From assembly GCA_036023115.1 (NCBI GenBank), contig JAYKKT010000091.1:35079501-35143500 (forward strand): 64,000 bases of DNA. The letters are read 5' to 3'. Of the stretch, positions 40,905-53,400 are shown in pieces (position 1 is the stretch's first letter; each line of letters begins with the position of its first letter). The DNA comes from Brasenia schreberi (lineage: Eukaryota > Streptophyta > Magnoliopsida > Nymphaeales > Cabombaceae). A program made the translations under genes and the position numbers. Below the pieces are notes generated by a model. The model saw nothing but the letters and a program-made list of their open reading frames with translations. It was not told the DNA's origin and made no database searches.

Positions 40905-41016
40905 TAAAGAACGATTTAGCTTATGCAGCATGACATATAATCGAATTCTATAGAAATAAAGAATTCATGTAACCGACCCAATCTAGTACAGAAAAAAGGC
41001 TTAGTAATAGTTATTG
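40905..41016 (+). mobile_element. RTE 3' fragment
   Basis: 'gaacgatttagcttat...' to 'aaagaattcatgtaaccgac' to 'aaaaaggcttagtaatagtt' parallels the 3' end of the RTE family (aatgatctagcttat... tgtagccgaccccgtctagt... aaaaggcttag) with about 20 differences. The tail is an interrupted TTG/TTA run. Confidence 0.65.
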
Positions 41017-41511
41017 TTGAAGTGAAGGGTGTCAAGCAATTGGCTGACCTGAACCTACCCCATACCAAATCCATTAAGGTTCGGTATGGAGAATTAGATC
41101 CAATAATAGTTACCTTAGTTGGACAAGCAAGATCCAACTAATTATGAGTCCTCAAAGGATCTGTGGAAACGTATACCAAACTTCAACCTGAGTTCAAAAA
41201 GACTTAAAAATTCAATGGTGGCATGCATGACTCAGTTTTCTTGTAGGTCTAAGTATGATATTTTTTTTATAGCAAGCACAATAGGACCCATCTCCGGGTC
41301 CGATTTTCTCAGGCTATCTCATGTAGACCCAAACCATGACTGACCCGTCGACACCCTTACCCTTTCAAGTTGTGTGAGGATGACTATAACCATAAATAAG
41401 TACAAAAGAAAATTCTGATGACGTATGCTAAAAATATTTCAGCGTCTTTTAATGTATGTTGGTGAGTGCCTTCCTCCAGTTCCACCACACCAGTCAGAAC
41501 AGTGAGCAACT

Positions 41512-41590
41512 GTATTAGCTCACCTGGCTAGGGGGTCAATTTGCAAGTTGAAGGCCATGAGTTCCATAGCCGAGGTGTGCACCTGGCTTA
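41512..41590 (+). mobile_element. SINE copy, ends undefined
   Basis: 'tattagctcacctggctagg' gives a good Pol III A-box-like start. 'aagttgaaggccatgagttc' and 'gaggtgtgcacctggcttaa' follow as in the copy at 40266, to which it is the closest relative in the window. Confidence 0.6.
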
Positions 41591-41767
41591 ACATGTTGGG
41601 GACATGTATGTATGGTCGGGTTGCGTAACTAAACTTTCACAATAAAATAAAAGAGAATAGTATAATATATTTTATAAGTGTCACATGAGTCACAACCTCC
41701 CAAATTATGAGTAGCTAAGAATATGAGGTTCTCAATATTTACTTTGGTGTGGAGGCTAAAGCAAGAA

Positions 41768-41943
41768 GTGAGAAACACTTTTATTTCATGTCCACGAAGC
41801 ACTTGTATTTTCTTATATAGAATGACGAACCTAAGAATTTTGAGAACCTTTTTGAGTATAAATTGTGTGAGAAACACTTGTATTTAATGTTCACGAAGCA
41901 CTTGTATTTTCTTATATAGAATGACGAACCTAAGAATTTTTTA
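41768..41943. repeat. Direct repeat, about 77-bp unit at 99-bp period
   Basis: The unit starting 'gtgagaaacactt' and ending 'gacgaacctaagaatttt' occurs at 41768-41842 and 41867-41943, the second half identical. The interval between is 'gagaacctttttgagtataa...'. Confidence 0.8.
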
Positions 41944-42161
41944 GATTTTAATTGAGGTGTGTCTTACCTCACCCTAAAATGGAAGTCGATGTGTTACAGC
42001 CTTTAACTCTCTTTTATCTCTCTTTGCGATGAAGGTGAGAGGGTAGGAAGGGGTGAACGAAGTGAGTTTATACCTGTGTGGGTTTTTGGTGTTTGCCAAG
42101 GGAATTTGTCAAAACAAAGGAGGAAGGCATCTGGATTACATCAAGGATAATGTGGCAACAA

Positions 42162-42901
42162 TAGGTATGGAATGGGGCAGGTCGGGACCTATACCCTGCC
42201 CCAACCCGAACCTTAATGGGGTGATCAGTAATGAACCTGATTGGGTCGGGTATTTGCCATACCATTCGGGTTGGGGTTGCATGGGGTCGGGCCAATACTG
42301 CCATACTTAGGCAGTAGCATGTATTTAGAGTAACATACAATGACACTTATCAGATATCATCAATAGCAAAAGGGTCTCTCTTGCTTAGAAGCAGTTTTAT
42401 TGGAGAAAAGGTGTGCAGCCCAAATCGACCCGATTGTATAAGGAAGAAAACTCCACCTACATAGGGTTGGATTGGATTATGATGTCACGAGAAAATGTGC
42501 CTGGTTGATTTCGGGTTTCGGGTGAAACGGTTACCAAGCCAACCTGGTATTATATGGAAATATGAACCATGGGTTCAGCATATTTACTGTTTCTCAGTTA
42601 GAATCATGTTGAGGTATAAAATTGGATATTTCTTGAATCATCATAAAATATTCTTTTAAATGGTTTGATCCTCATTGTCTTATTGCTGTTTCTGTGGTAA
42701 GATAAGTAATATTATTTAAAGAAAATAACACAGAACATTGTGATTTTCATTGGATTCAAAGGTGTCGCATGCACCTTATTAAGAATTATTTTTAGTGAAT
42801 CGGGTCAGATTCGGTCAGGTTCTAATGGGTAGGATGCAGTGCAGGTGCAGGTTTTCAAACCCTGATAACTGCGGAGCGGGTTAGGAGCCATTGTCATCCC
42901 C
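42162..42901. mobile_element. hAT-type miniature-element remnant(s)
   Basis: It starts TAGGTATGGAATGGGGC. An inverted end lies at ...CTGCCATACTTA (42298-42309), giving a possible 148-bp element with a 5-of-8 matching flank (GGCAACAA/GGCAGTAG). A second family-type end, ...GCCATTGTCATCCCC, lies at 42887-42901. GC-rich 'gggtcgggtattt' sequence sits at both places. Which ends belong together is not certain. Confidence 0.45.
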
Positions 42902-43666
42902 ATGAGGCATCCCTTCATGATCCGTGTCTGATTAATTGCAACCATCACAGGTGTGTTGAAAAATGGAATTTAGAGATGGATCCATAAACTTGGATCTGGC
43001 CCAAGTTTCAAATAAACTTTTGCAAAATTTTAATATGAATTTATTTTATTATTGTCAGATATGTCATGGGCATGAATTATTTTGGGTTTTTTTGGGCATA
43101 TAAAGATGGTGGTTAGGCCAACCTTTGATGATCGAAACGCTTAGTTCAACAATATCACGAACATGGGCGGCTTGTGGGTAAACCCACTAAAGCAACCGCT
43201 TTAGGCTTCTGATTCTTGTAGGCCTCAAATTTTTAGTTATAATATACATTTTTATAGGAAAAAAAAAGAAGTTATTGAATAGACTTGGGAACCAAAATTT
43301 TAGGCACTAAGCCTCAACAAAATTTTACTCAATAAACTTCGGCCTCAAAATTTATACACTTATCAATGTAGGCCCCCCAAATATTTAGACTCTATATAAG
43401 ATTTAATCTTCAAATCCAATATAATGATTTTATACTTAAGAGCAAACCTCAAGTATAATTGATATTCATATATTGATCAGCATCTATTGGTAGGATGTGT
43501 TCTCGTGGTAATGGATCTTCACAAACTAATCCGAGTTGTCCTGATAGACAGAAAGGCAATGCAACTTGTCAGGGTTGCTAATTGACGCCGAAAAATCGGA
43601 AGAGGTACGTGATAAGCTTTTGAAGGTTTAGAAAGATGGATGTTAATTTAGGCTCATGATGCACAC

Positions 43667-43748
43667 GAGTCTTGAAGCATGATATAACGATAGACAGTTA
43701 ACCGAACGAGTCTTGAAGCATGATATAACGATAGACAGTTAACCGAAC
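43667..43748. repeat. 41-bp tandem repeat (two identical copies)
   Basis: The unit starting 'gagtcttgaagcatgatata' and ending 'agttaaccgaac' is repeated without a mismatch at 43667-43707 and 43708-43748, about 430 bp upstream of the glycine-rich gene's ATG. It could lie in its promoter. Confidence 0.95.
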
Positions 43749-44179
43749 TATATTGGTATTGCAGTGCAAAGACAATATCAATGAAACAAGTGAAAAATCG
43801 TTGGAAATGGCAAGACGGATTCAACTGTTGCTTCTTCGAAGGAGATCTATATTAATTTATATTTTATAGTAATTGTTAGGTGGGTGTGAATCGATCAATC
43901 AGAACGTCTCGCCTTCCTGAGACACCGACTCGTTTCGGTGATCATACCGATCGGTTTCCTAGACCATACAGTCTTACGAGGATTCCCCTAGCGTAATTGT
44001 TAGGTGGAGAGAGAAGTTGCGCCTCATTGTTTTTGTTTCTTCGTTCTCTCCGTGTTGGGGACGATGGGATTGATTCAGACGATATATAGCCACTGTATGC
44101 CTTCGCTTGTGCTTGACACTGGCATTATAGTTGCAAGTGAAACGAAGAGGAGGAAGAAGGAAACGGTTGTTGTTCTTCA

Positions 44180-44311
44180 ATGGAGCGCTCTAAAGGCTTG
44201 GTAATGGAGAATCCCTTCGCTTTCAAAGTAGGTCAAGTTTTCACAGGCTTCGGCGTCGGCTGCGGTGTTGGAATCGGAGTTGGCCGTCCCATAAATTTAG
44301 GTACCCATCTC

Positions 44312-44402
<91 letters not shown>

Positions 44403-47400
44403 GTGCGTGCGTGTTTGCGCGCCTATGTGTGTCACGAACAGTTCACCCAATTGTTATATTAGCTGGTAACAGGAGCACCCTCTTTGCTTTTACAATACTA
44501 TAGATGTAGAGATTGAAAGAGGAGCACCATCTATTTACTTTGCATTGAATGTCATCTCTATTTGTTTTGCGTTGTTATGGGTGTGTTTGGCAGAGAGTGA
44601 AATTGAAGTATCACCTCCTTTTGTTTTGCTATGGACATGGATGTGTTTAGCCCGTAGATGAGCTGGAAAATGAACGGCGGTAGCTTATTTACTGAGCGGT
44701 ATAGTGAAACAGATACAAACTTAGTGTTAGTGGTGATTTCCTGTTGTACAATCTTCACATCTTCCTTTTTGTTTGATGATCTCTTGTTGGCTCGAATGTG
44801 CAAACAGTTATAGAGTGTTCTCTCAGAGCTTCTTTCAAGATACCCATAAGGAGTTCATTTCCATATCTACTCTTGCGAAACTGGATATATGAACTAATCC
44901 CTTACACCTTAATTCTGTGTTTCAACTAGGCGGAATTCCAATGCTGGGAGAAGTAATGAACGCCACAAGGGGTGCAACTGATGCTGTTTCTGGCGTTGCT
45001 ATTCACGTGAATAGTTCTGTAAGTTTTTAACTCTACGCTACGGTTCCTTTTCTGGATTTCGTTTCCCCTTTGGGAAGTCTCTATCTGATTTTTTGCCATG
45101 CTTTCTGTTCAGTTACGAAAGTTGGGCCTGAAGAGCATTGAAGCTGGTGTGGGTTGTGGAGTTGGCATGGGTCATGGTTTTGGTGTTGGTATGTCTCCTC
45201 ATGGAAGCTCTCTGTCATTTGCACGTTAATCAGGCTGACTTATAAACTAATTTGTACAATGCATATCTCTTTACCATAGAAAAGGTTCATATCAACTTGA
45301 CATATACTTCTTGTTATGAGTTTGGATATGTGAATGATTCACTTGCTTCTGACAATCTGCGTCTTCTAAATTATTAATCACATATTTGAAGAGTACATGC
45401 ATCATTTTGGTGTTATTTGGACATGCATTTGTGGACTAGGAATACTAAAATACAAGAAAAATAATTTGGGGGTAAAATATCTTCTACAAATGTCACTTGG
45501 AATCTTTAGCTACATGTGTTTTTCATTAAGTGCAGGGATCTTCTGAAATAGCTGCTGTCGTTGAATTGCACAGTACTTGTGATAAGAAGAGTCACAAGAG
45601 GTTCGGTGTACTTCAGATTGTTTGAAAATCTTGATTTCACAACTCATATTTGCCAGGGGAAGATAGAAGTATATCAAAATAAGTTTTTGTGTTTCATCAT
45701 GTGGGGATAAGTGTATGGGACTTGCTGCTTCATGAAACTCAAGTGTAGAATATTCAATAAGTTCAATTATATACGTGGGCTTGTGAGTTGATGATCATGA
45801 CACAAGGTCCAGAACCAGACATGGTATCTGATGTTTTTGTAACACCGGTCCCATCAGAATGTTTTTTTGCTACTCTATTATGGAACGTGAACACACACAG
45901 GGGCCATACTGACCATGGTGGGCCTGAAGTTTGCTGAGACATCTAGGTTTCCTAGTTTTACACATTAACAGACAAGCTATCGAAGGTTAAGAATAAATCT
46001 ACAACATGATCCAATTTGCAATAAAAGGATGATTAAGTTCACAATATGGAAGTCGTTTCCATGAAGTTCATGGAGATTCAGTTACTAAATTTTGTTAGCA
46101 TTCCTCCAACGTGCCAATTTTTTTCCAACTATTTAAGATATGGTCAAATGTGATGAAATCTGCATTAGCACATTCTTGCATGTGAATTGCAGGCATTGCT
46201 TTGAAGCCTGGAGTGATCAATCAGATTCAATCTTGTCTTGGGGTATGCTAGCACTTCCACTCTTCTTTGGTAATGACCTGTATACATGCTTAATTTCTCT
46301 GAATTGCTGTGGTTTTCTTCTAGGAAGTGATGGCAAAGATGACCAAGAAGTTAGGAGGTGTTCCTGGATTTTCTATCGGTCAGGGTCTTATAGCACAATC
46401 ATTTCCAAACCGCGTGAGTCATGTAGGTGAGACTTTTAAAATTGGTGGCCAAAATTCAAGCCAAAATATCCTACAGATGGCTACAGCTGCAGAAAGTGGA
46501 CCAGATAGTTCAGTTGGGGAGACCAAACCTTCTCTTGGCAGTTGCCCTGAAAATGTCATCGGTGACCTTTTCAATAGTTCGTTAACCCAAGATGAGAAAG
46601 AAATGCAACTCAACGAGTTGGTAAGCATCATTGCTTTTCAAGCCGTTGACATATTATGTTATTAGAAGTGGTTGCTAACTAGGCTGATGTAGATGCATTA
46701 CATGTTCCACCTAGATGATTGTTAGGTTGTCCTGATGAATTATAGATTTCCATCATGGATTACTTCTCAATTTTGTACGTAAGATGCCCAAATATTATCA
46801 TTGTTTTGAGGTGCTTATCTTTGCCTATTGTCAATTGGCAACTTGTTTTATTTGAAATAGATTCAGCCATCTTAGTCCCATGAACTGCTCATGTGGAAGC
46901 TTAGCAAGGTCAACCTACTTCTTTTGGTGAGATATTTTAAAAGGCTCACAAGCCCATCCAAACCAACAGTGTTCCAATGTTCCACGTTTCATCCATGCAT
47001 ATTTGTAACAATGGATGTTACATAATAAGCCTTGGAGCAGCTGGTCAAATACATGGCTTGATGATCACTGGCTGAGTTGTTCTTTGAAGAGGGGGTGTTT
47101 GGGCCCAGGGTACAAGCTTTTGCTTGTTTCAATGTTAAGAATTGGTTTCAGAATCCAGAGATATTGTTAGACAAGGGACACTTAAGGTATCGTGGAGAAA
47201 ATAGATATCATTACTGTCAACTTACTCAAAGGGGAAGTAATTCATTACCGCTGAATGTTTACAAATTATTTGATATACCACACCAGATCATGTGGCATCA
47301 TAAAAGGTCATCATTCATAATTGCTTTCTTCTACCAAGCTAAGCAGGGATAGCACCTTGCGGATTAGGATGCATGGCCTTCACTAGATGGTTGTTATTTG

Positions 47401-50400
47401 TAGACGAGCAGACTGCAAACACATTTGGCCAATAATTATTGTTAGATGAGCCTAATTTGGTTATGGACACTACTTTCAATTCTCTTATAATGTCCGTGCT
47501 AAGTTGCAGTATGGCAGTTCTTCATGATTTGTTTTCGACAATGGATGTGTGTTTTCCCTCTAGCTGAGAATGATGCAAATCTGATTAAGAGAACTGTCAT
47601 TTTATTTCTGCCTTTTCTTCCTTATGATCAAGGATCAAGGGCATGCTAGTAACTCTTTCTGTGAAAATAAAGAAGTCTTCCATGCTATTATCAACACCCT
47701 GATGGCTCAGGGAGAGAATAATATATGTCATATGTCACAGCAAAGGAGATGGTTGACCTATTGTTTCTCTTCCAAGGTTTCCTGCATAGTCTACGCAGAA
47801 CTATACTCTTTTGCTTACAGGCTGTTCAGTTTGTTTCCTGCTGTATTTTGTTAGATAATTGCTGTAGGACAAACCATGGAAAAAGATCCGACTAAATTTT
47901 TTACTGGTCAACTACCTTCCTCCTTATCTGCTGAAAGGGAGAAACCCTTGCCCATCCTACCTACTCTACGTTCTCGACACCAGAGGCAGAGCTTTAGGCA
48001 GTGAGGTCAATAATGCTTTTTATGATGTCGGGTCTTGGGGATAGACAACGTGAAGAACTTTCACATGGTATTTAGTATTGATTTAGAGAAAGCTTACGAT
48101 AGGAGTGCAAAGAGATGTTCTTTGGAAAAACGATATGACATTGACATATATAAATCTTATAAGAGATATATATGATATGCAAAAACATGTGTGAGAACTC
48201 ATAAAGGAATTACAAACTTCTTTAAAGTTAATATTGGGTTACATTAGGGATTAGCTTTAAGTCCATATTTATTTGTATTGATCCTTGATGAGTTAATAAA
48301 ACATATTAAAGATGAAGTACTTTGGTGTATGTTAGTTGCGGATGATATTGTGTTAGTGGATGAGTAAGTTAATAGAAAATTGAAATTATGGAGAAAAATA
48401 TTAGAAAGTAGACAAAATATATGAAATATAAGTTTGATCATTTAATTACTTTAGGGTATATAGAAATTAAGATGACATACATTGCATCATCCCTCACAAG
48501 AAAAGTTTTAAATACCTAGGATCATTGATAGAGATATTGTGCATGGAATTAATGCAAAACAATTAGAATGGAGGGGTGTCAGATATTCTATGGTAAGAAG
48601 ATACCTTTAAAGTTGAAAGATAAATATTATAGAGCAATAATTAGACCTACTATATTTTATGGTTCTGAGCCCGTGACAAAAGTGAAGATGTTGAGATGGA
48701 TGAGTGGTCACCACAAGAAAAAACCGTATATATAATGAGGTTATTAGAAACAAATTGGACCCATCATCAATAGAGGATAAAATGAGAGAAAATAGATAGC
48801 CAGGACATTTAGAAAAAATAATAAAGAATGATCTAGCTCATGTTGAGTTAATTGCGTGCACAACACATTATAGGACTCAATGGATAAGATCAAAATGTAA
48901 CAAAATGAAAATCTAGAAAAACTAGATGGCAGTAGGATTCCTTAAAACTATTGGAAGGAAATGATAAAACATTATCTTTATCCTTTTGGGGGTTAAGTAT
49001 TGATACTACATGATTGAGTACAATGCTATGTTATCAATAGCGCTTAGTGGGTTGTTAGCGGTTGACCCTGATATAGCACTAGTGGGGATATAGTTGATTT
49101 AACGGTACACTTTTATTTATGATTAAAAAATATTATATATAATAGATTTTATAATTTTTAAAAAATATCAAGAGACATATAACCATTTTTTTCATAAATA
49201 TGAATCAAACTAAATCAACAAATTCTAAGAAGATAAACAATAAATTTCATGTGACATGCATATTGAATTGTTAAACTTACATTAATAAACAAAAACATAA
49301 ATGTAACCAAATTATTATGCGCGGTAAGAAGAAGAATTAAAAGAACTAATATATATTATACTTATTTGCTCAAGTATGGTGACTATGGTCCATAACTCCA
49401 ATCTAATTTGAGCAATGAAATTAATTATACTTTCCTGCAAAAAAAATAGAATAATGTTAGGGTGGGCTAGTGGACCAATATACCAATTGACTAAAATATT
49501 TATAATACTTTTGAAGCAATAACTTTAGCATGCATCAAATATAACAACTAACAACTTAATAAATAATAAGTCCAAAACATAGCATCCATCAGGATTGAAG
49601 TGTGATTATAACATATACTTAATTTTTAAGATAAACTAAAAAAACTATTCTATAAGAAACTAATCATGTTCATTCATTTTCAGACGAAGACAATTCCTCT
49701 TCCTCTTCATCTGTTTCTTTAAAATTAAATTCTTCTTATTGATCTTCCATAAGCATCTTATCTTTTCCTTTCCTTTGCCTTCTTTGTTACTTTTGTGTCC
49801 TTATCTTGTATATACAACTCCTCCTCTTGATGTTTCAGATGTTATATCAATATTTCGCCATGTGAGTGAATCCAGCAAACTCATCATCACTAGGATATTC
49901 ATCATTATTTTCAACCGATGCCAATATGATGGGGTCAAAATTTGTTACATTACATTTCTTCTCTTCATACCTTCTTCTTAGCTTTTCATTATATTACACA
50001 AAAGCTAAGTTATTAAGCTTTTATGTAATAATCTATTCCGCCTCTTCTTATGAATCTAACATTAGAGAAAGAATTTAGGTAAGTCTTTAACTCAATAATT
50101 TTTTTAATTTTATTATATTATAAATAATAAAGTATAATTCTTATCATTTTGAAGGTACTTCAGTTGCATTCACATGGAGTGACACTACAAGTAAGACTCA
50201 AAACCCGTATAGTAAAATGTTGTAATTCAGGACATCTATAGCCAAAGGTCATCCACTATTCAACTATGACAAAAAACATGTATAAGCAATAAATTAATTA
50301 AATTCAACAACCCTAAATCATATCTTAATAATAAAATAAAACAAAGTTGCTTGAATTAATTACCTGGTTCGTATTCTTTCTTCGAGGCACTTCGATAACT

Positions 50401-53400
50401 CATAAGTTGTTGAGTGATTTATTGTTAGTCTTCCTTACTTCGTGTATAACTATAACTTGAAACATACCACATTTAATCTTATCATTAAATTCTATCCCAT
50501 CATAATCATATTGCAACCTTGGATTCAAATATAATGCAGCAACATGCAATGACTTATGTATTTGCCTGTCCCATATTTTGTGTGTGATCTCTCAAATAAA
50601 ACATACTGCTTTTCTTTGTTCTTTAAGTTAACCTATAAAACAAGATAAATATTATTATAAGATTAAGAACACATAACTAATTCAACTAAGAGTAAAAGCT
50701 AACAACACATAACTTTGAAATATTTATTTACCTTTATTTGCTCCTTCACACGATCTATCTTTTCATAGATATAGCCCAAGGTTGGTTTTCATCATTATCA
50801 TTATCCACCGTACGTAAAACATCTACCAAGGACCATTGTTCTAAGTGAAAAGCTAATGTTCTTCCAAAATTTGAGTTGCAAAATTATTGTCTTAGATTGT
50901 TTTCCTTAAGTAATACTTGATAAAGGACATTTTTCTTATTGTTTAAAAATAACCATAGACACTTAGAGCTTCTTTTGACTACCATAAGTTGTCCAAAGTT
51001 AAGAATCTAGTAGCAAAATGGGTCACAATTGGTCTATGTATGTTTTTTCCTCAAGTAAAATTTCTCGTCATATGCAATATGTACTCATGGCTATACTGAA
51101 ATGTCACTAGCTTCTTTGCCTTTCTAAACATGATTTTTAGTTTATTTGTCTCCTGAATATATTTCAAGGATAAAATCTATATAGTGTATAGTGCATGGTG
51201 TCCAAAACAAATTGATTAAATTCAACCATCAACATTCTACCAACTGCAATGCAATAAAAAACTTATTAGTGTTCTCTGTTTTGGTGTCCAAAACAACAAC
51301 AACAACAACAACAATAACTAAGCCTTTTCCCATACTAGACAGGGTCGGCTACATGGATTCTTTGTTTCCACATATCCCTATCATGTGCCATGTTGGCAGT
51401 TAACTCCCAATAAGCTAGATCATTATTTATTATTTCTTTCCAACACTTTTGTGGTCGTCCTCTACCTCTTTTAATACTTTCCAAAATTAGCTTTTATAAC
51501 ATTCTTACAGGTTCTTCTTTTGATCTTCTTTCTATATGTCCAAACCATCTTAAACGATGTTCTCTCATTTTATCCTCTATTGGTGCCACCCCTAATTTGT
51601 TTCTAATAACCTCATTATTTATACGGTCTTTTCTTGTATGACCACTCATCCATCTTAACATCTTCATTTCTGTCTGTTTTGGTGTCCAAAACAAATGATT
51701 AAATTCAACCATCAACATTCTACCAACTGCAATGCAATAAAAAACTTATTAGTGTTCTTTGTTTTGGCAAATGATTAAATTTAACCATCAACATTCTACC
51801 CGCTGCAATGCAATAAAAAACTTATTAATGTTTTCTGTTTTCTATCTGTCCATCTATTTGACATAATAGAGCATCCATATGTAGTTCAATGCTTTCTAAA
51901 TCTATTTGTAAACTCTCTTACTCTTCCTACCTCCTTCTCCAATAATGTTTTCTCGACTTCATGGTACGATGGAGCCTTCATTCTAGGACCAAACTCTCCT
52001 ATATCATTATTCATCACTTGAAAGCTGGAGGATCTGACAACATTAAAATGAATTCCCTTTGAATACATCCACCTGCTAATAGATATACATACTCGTTCTC
52101 TTTCTTCTTTCTTATATCAATTTTTTTTTGTAGTCTGTCTTAGTGAGTCAGGCGATGAACGAATTCATAGGCCTTTTAAAGAGGTGGTCGTGAACCAAAT
52201 GATGATGAAGATGGTACACATTAGGTGCCTCCCCCTATATTAGCTTCCATACTAGAATCTTCACTTTCATATGAAAATGAAATCCTTTTTGCCTTCTTCT
52301 TTGTCGTACCGTATACATAATCGAAATATGGTCACATAATGTGCAAAAAACTGACATATCCATCTTAGATTTTGTCAATCTCCAATTCTGTCCAAGATCC
52401 TTAGAAGCTTGGGGGGGTCTATAGTTAGTTGTATGCCGGATTAGAAATCTGAACACCAATTGTACTACTAGTGCCGATGTCATTGCTACCACTGCCACTT
52501 GGTGGGCAACAAGTGGTTGCACTAGACGAGGATTCCATACCTGCTATAATAAAAATCAGAAAAAATAAATTATAAAAGTAGAAAAAATAAAGAAGAGATT
52601 AATATAAACAACAACAAAAAAATAAAGCTACATGGATTCTTTGTTTCCACAGATCTCAAAGAAGAGATTAATATGATTTATAAAATAATAAGAAAGCAGA
52701 GGATTCAACAATGATACAATAAGTTTGCTTAGGGAGATGAGAACCAAAGTCCAAATGGCTTTAAGGAGCCCTCAAGAACAACTATACCATTGAGAACAGT
52801 TGCTGCTGCAACGAGAAGTACCTCTACGATTGCTACTTGTTTACAACCAAGGAGTGTAAGCTACAGACAGTAATTGAGTTGTACAGAAGACCGACAACAC
52901 TATAGATGCCGTGGTTTAAGGAAAAAGAAGAGAGAGGAGAAAAAGGGAGAAAGAGAAGACAAAAATGGAGAGTGAGAATACCAGCATACGAGGGAAGGCG
53001 GAGGGCGGCGGTAGTGGTGGTGGCCCTTGACATGCGCATGATGGCGGAGAGAGCAAGAGCAGAATTGAGCGACGTGAGAGACAAGAGGCCAAAGGCCAGA
53101 GATGAGAGATGACATCAGATTGACCCGATCCATTGTACGCTAACCATGATATAGTGAACCGTTATAGTGGTGTTCGTGTCGCTAATAGCACCCAGGCGGG
53201 TCACCCGCTAGACCCTAGGCGTTATAGTGTTTTTTAGTCCACTAAAACGCTATAGCGTGCTATAACGTCCTCTGTAGTGTGCTATTAAATACTTAGGTAC
53301 AATGATGAATATATATATATATAGCCAGCCCACTCGGTGTTGGAGAATGTTTGGTTCTGGTTTTGGTGGGATAAGGATTTCTGAACTTTGCATATCTTGT

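Larger units (their letters stand above)
39224..44179. other. Intergenic region between BAHD-like and glycine-rich genes
   Basis: After the BAHD-like 3' UTR (to about 39420) come an RTE tail at 39803, SINE copies at 39913, 40266 and 41512, an RTE fragment at 40905, hAT-like remnants at about 41024-41358 and 42162-42901, a 99-bp direct repeat at 41768 and a 41-bp tandem repeat at 43667. About 43990-44179 is probably the 5' UTR of the next gene. No other gene seen. Confidence 0.5.
49675..52560 (-). pseudogene. hAT-family transposase (DUF659 type), broken
   Basis: Minus-strand fragments in family order: a DUF659-type segment [20 protein letters not shown] followed by [20 protein letters not shown] (52056-51920); [15 protein letters not shown] (about 51033-50990), the conserved 'TRFATxFLTL' motif of plant hAT transposases; [19 protein letters not shown] (about 50560-50500), the 'HxAAxxLNP' motif; and an acidic tail [13 protein letters not shown] (about 49715-49680). 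The zinc-finger BED domain is not seen. Frameshifts and stops lie throughout. Expected functions (DNA cutting and joining) are lost. Confidence 0.8.
49020..53290 (-). mobile_element. hAT transposon relic with later insertions
   Basis: The outer parts (49020-49100 and 53140-53285) carry 'tagcgctt..tggg' and 'aacgctatagcgtgctataacg'-type subterminal motifs common in hAT elements; near-terminal AATAGC / GCTATT form a short inverted pair, with no certain target duplication. The minus strand between encodes transposase fragments (see the next entry). Later insertions of RTE copies lie at 51297-51672 and 52606-52657. The whole relic sits in intron 5 of the glycine-rich gene, antisense to it. Confidence 0.65.

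Noticed and set aside
41024..41358. Further hAT miniature element with AAGGGTGTC ends
   Set aside because: AAGGGTGTCAAGC and its inverted partner GACACCCTT are present, but no matching flanks; too weak for a separate call.
43650..43760. CRISPR-like direct repeats
   Set aside because: Two abutting 41-bp copies without spacers in a plant genome are a tandem duplication. No array with spacers exists in the window.
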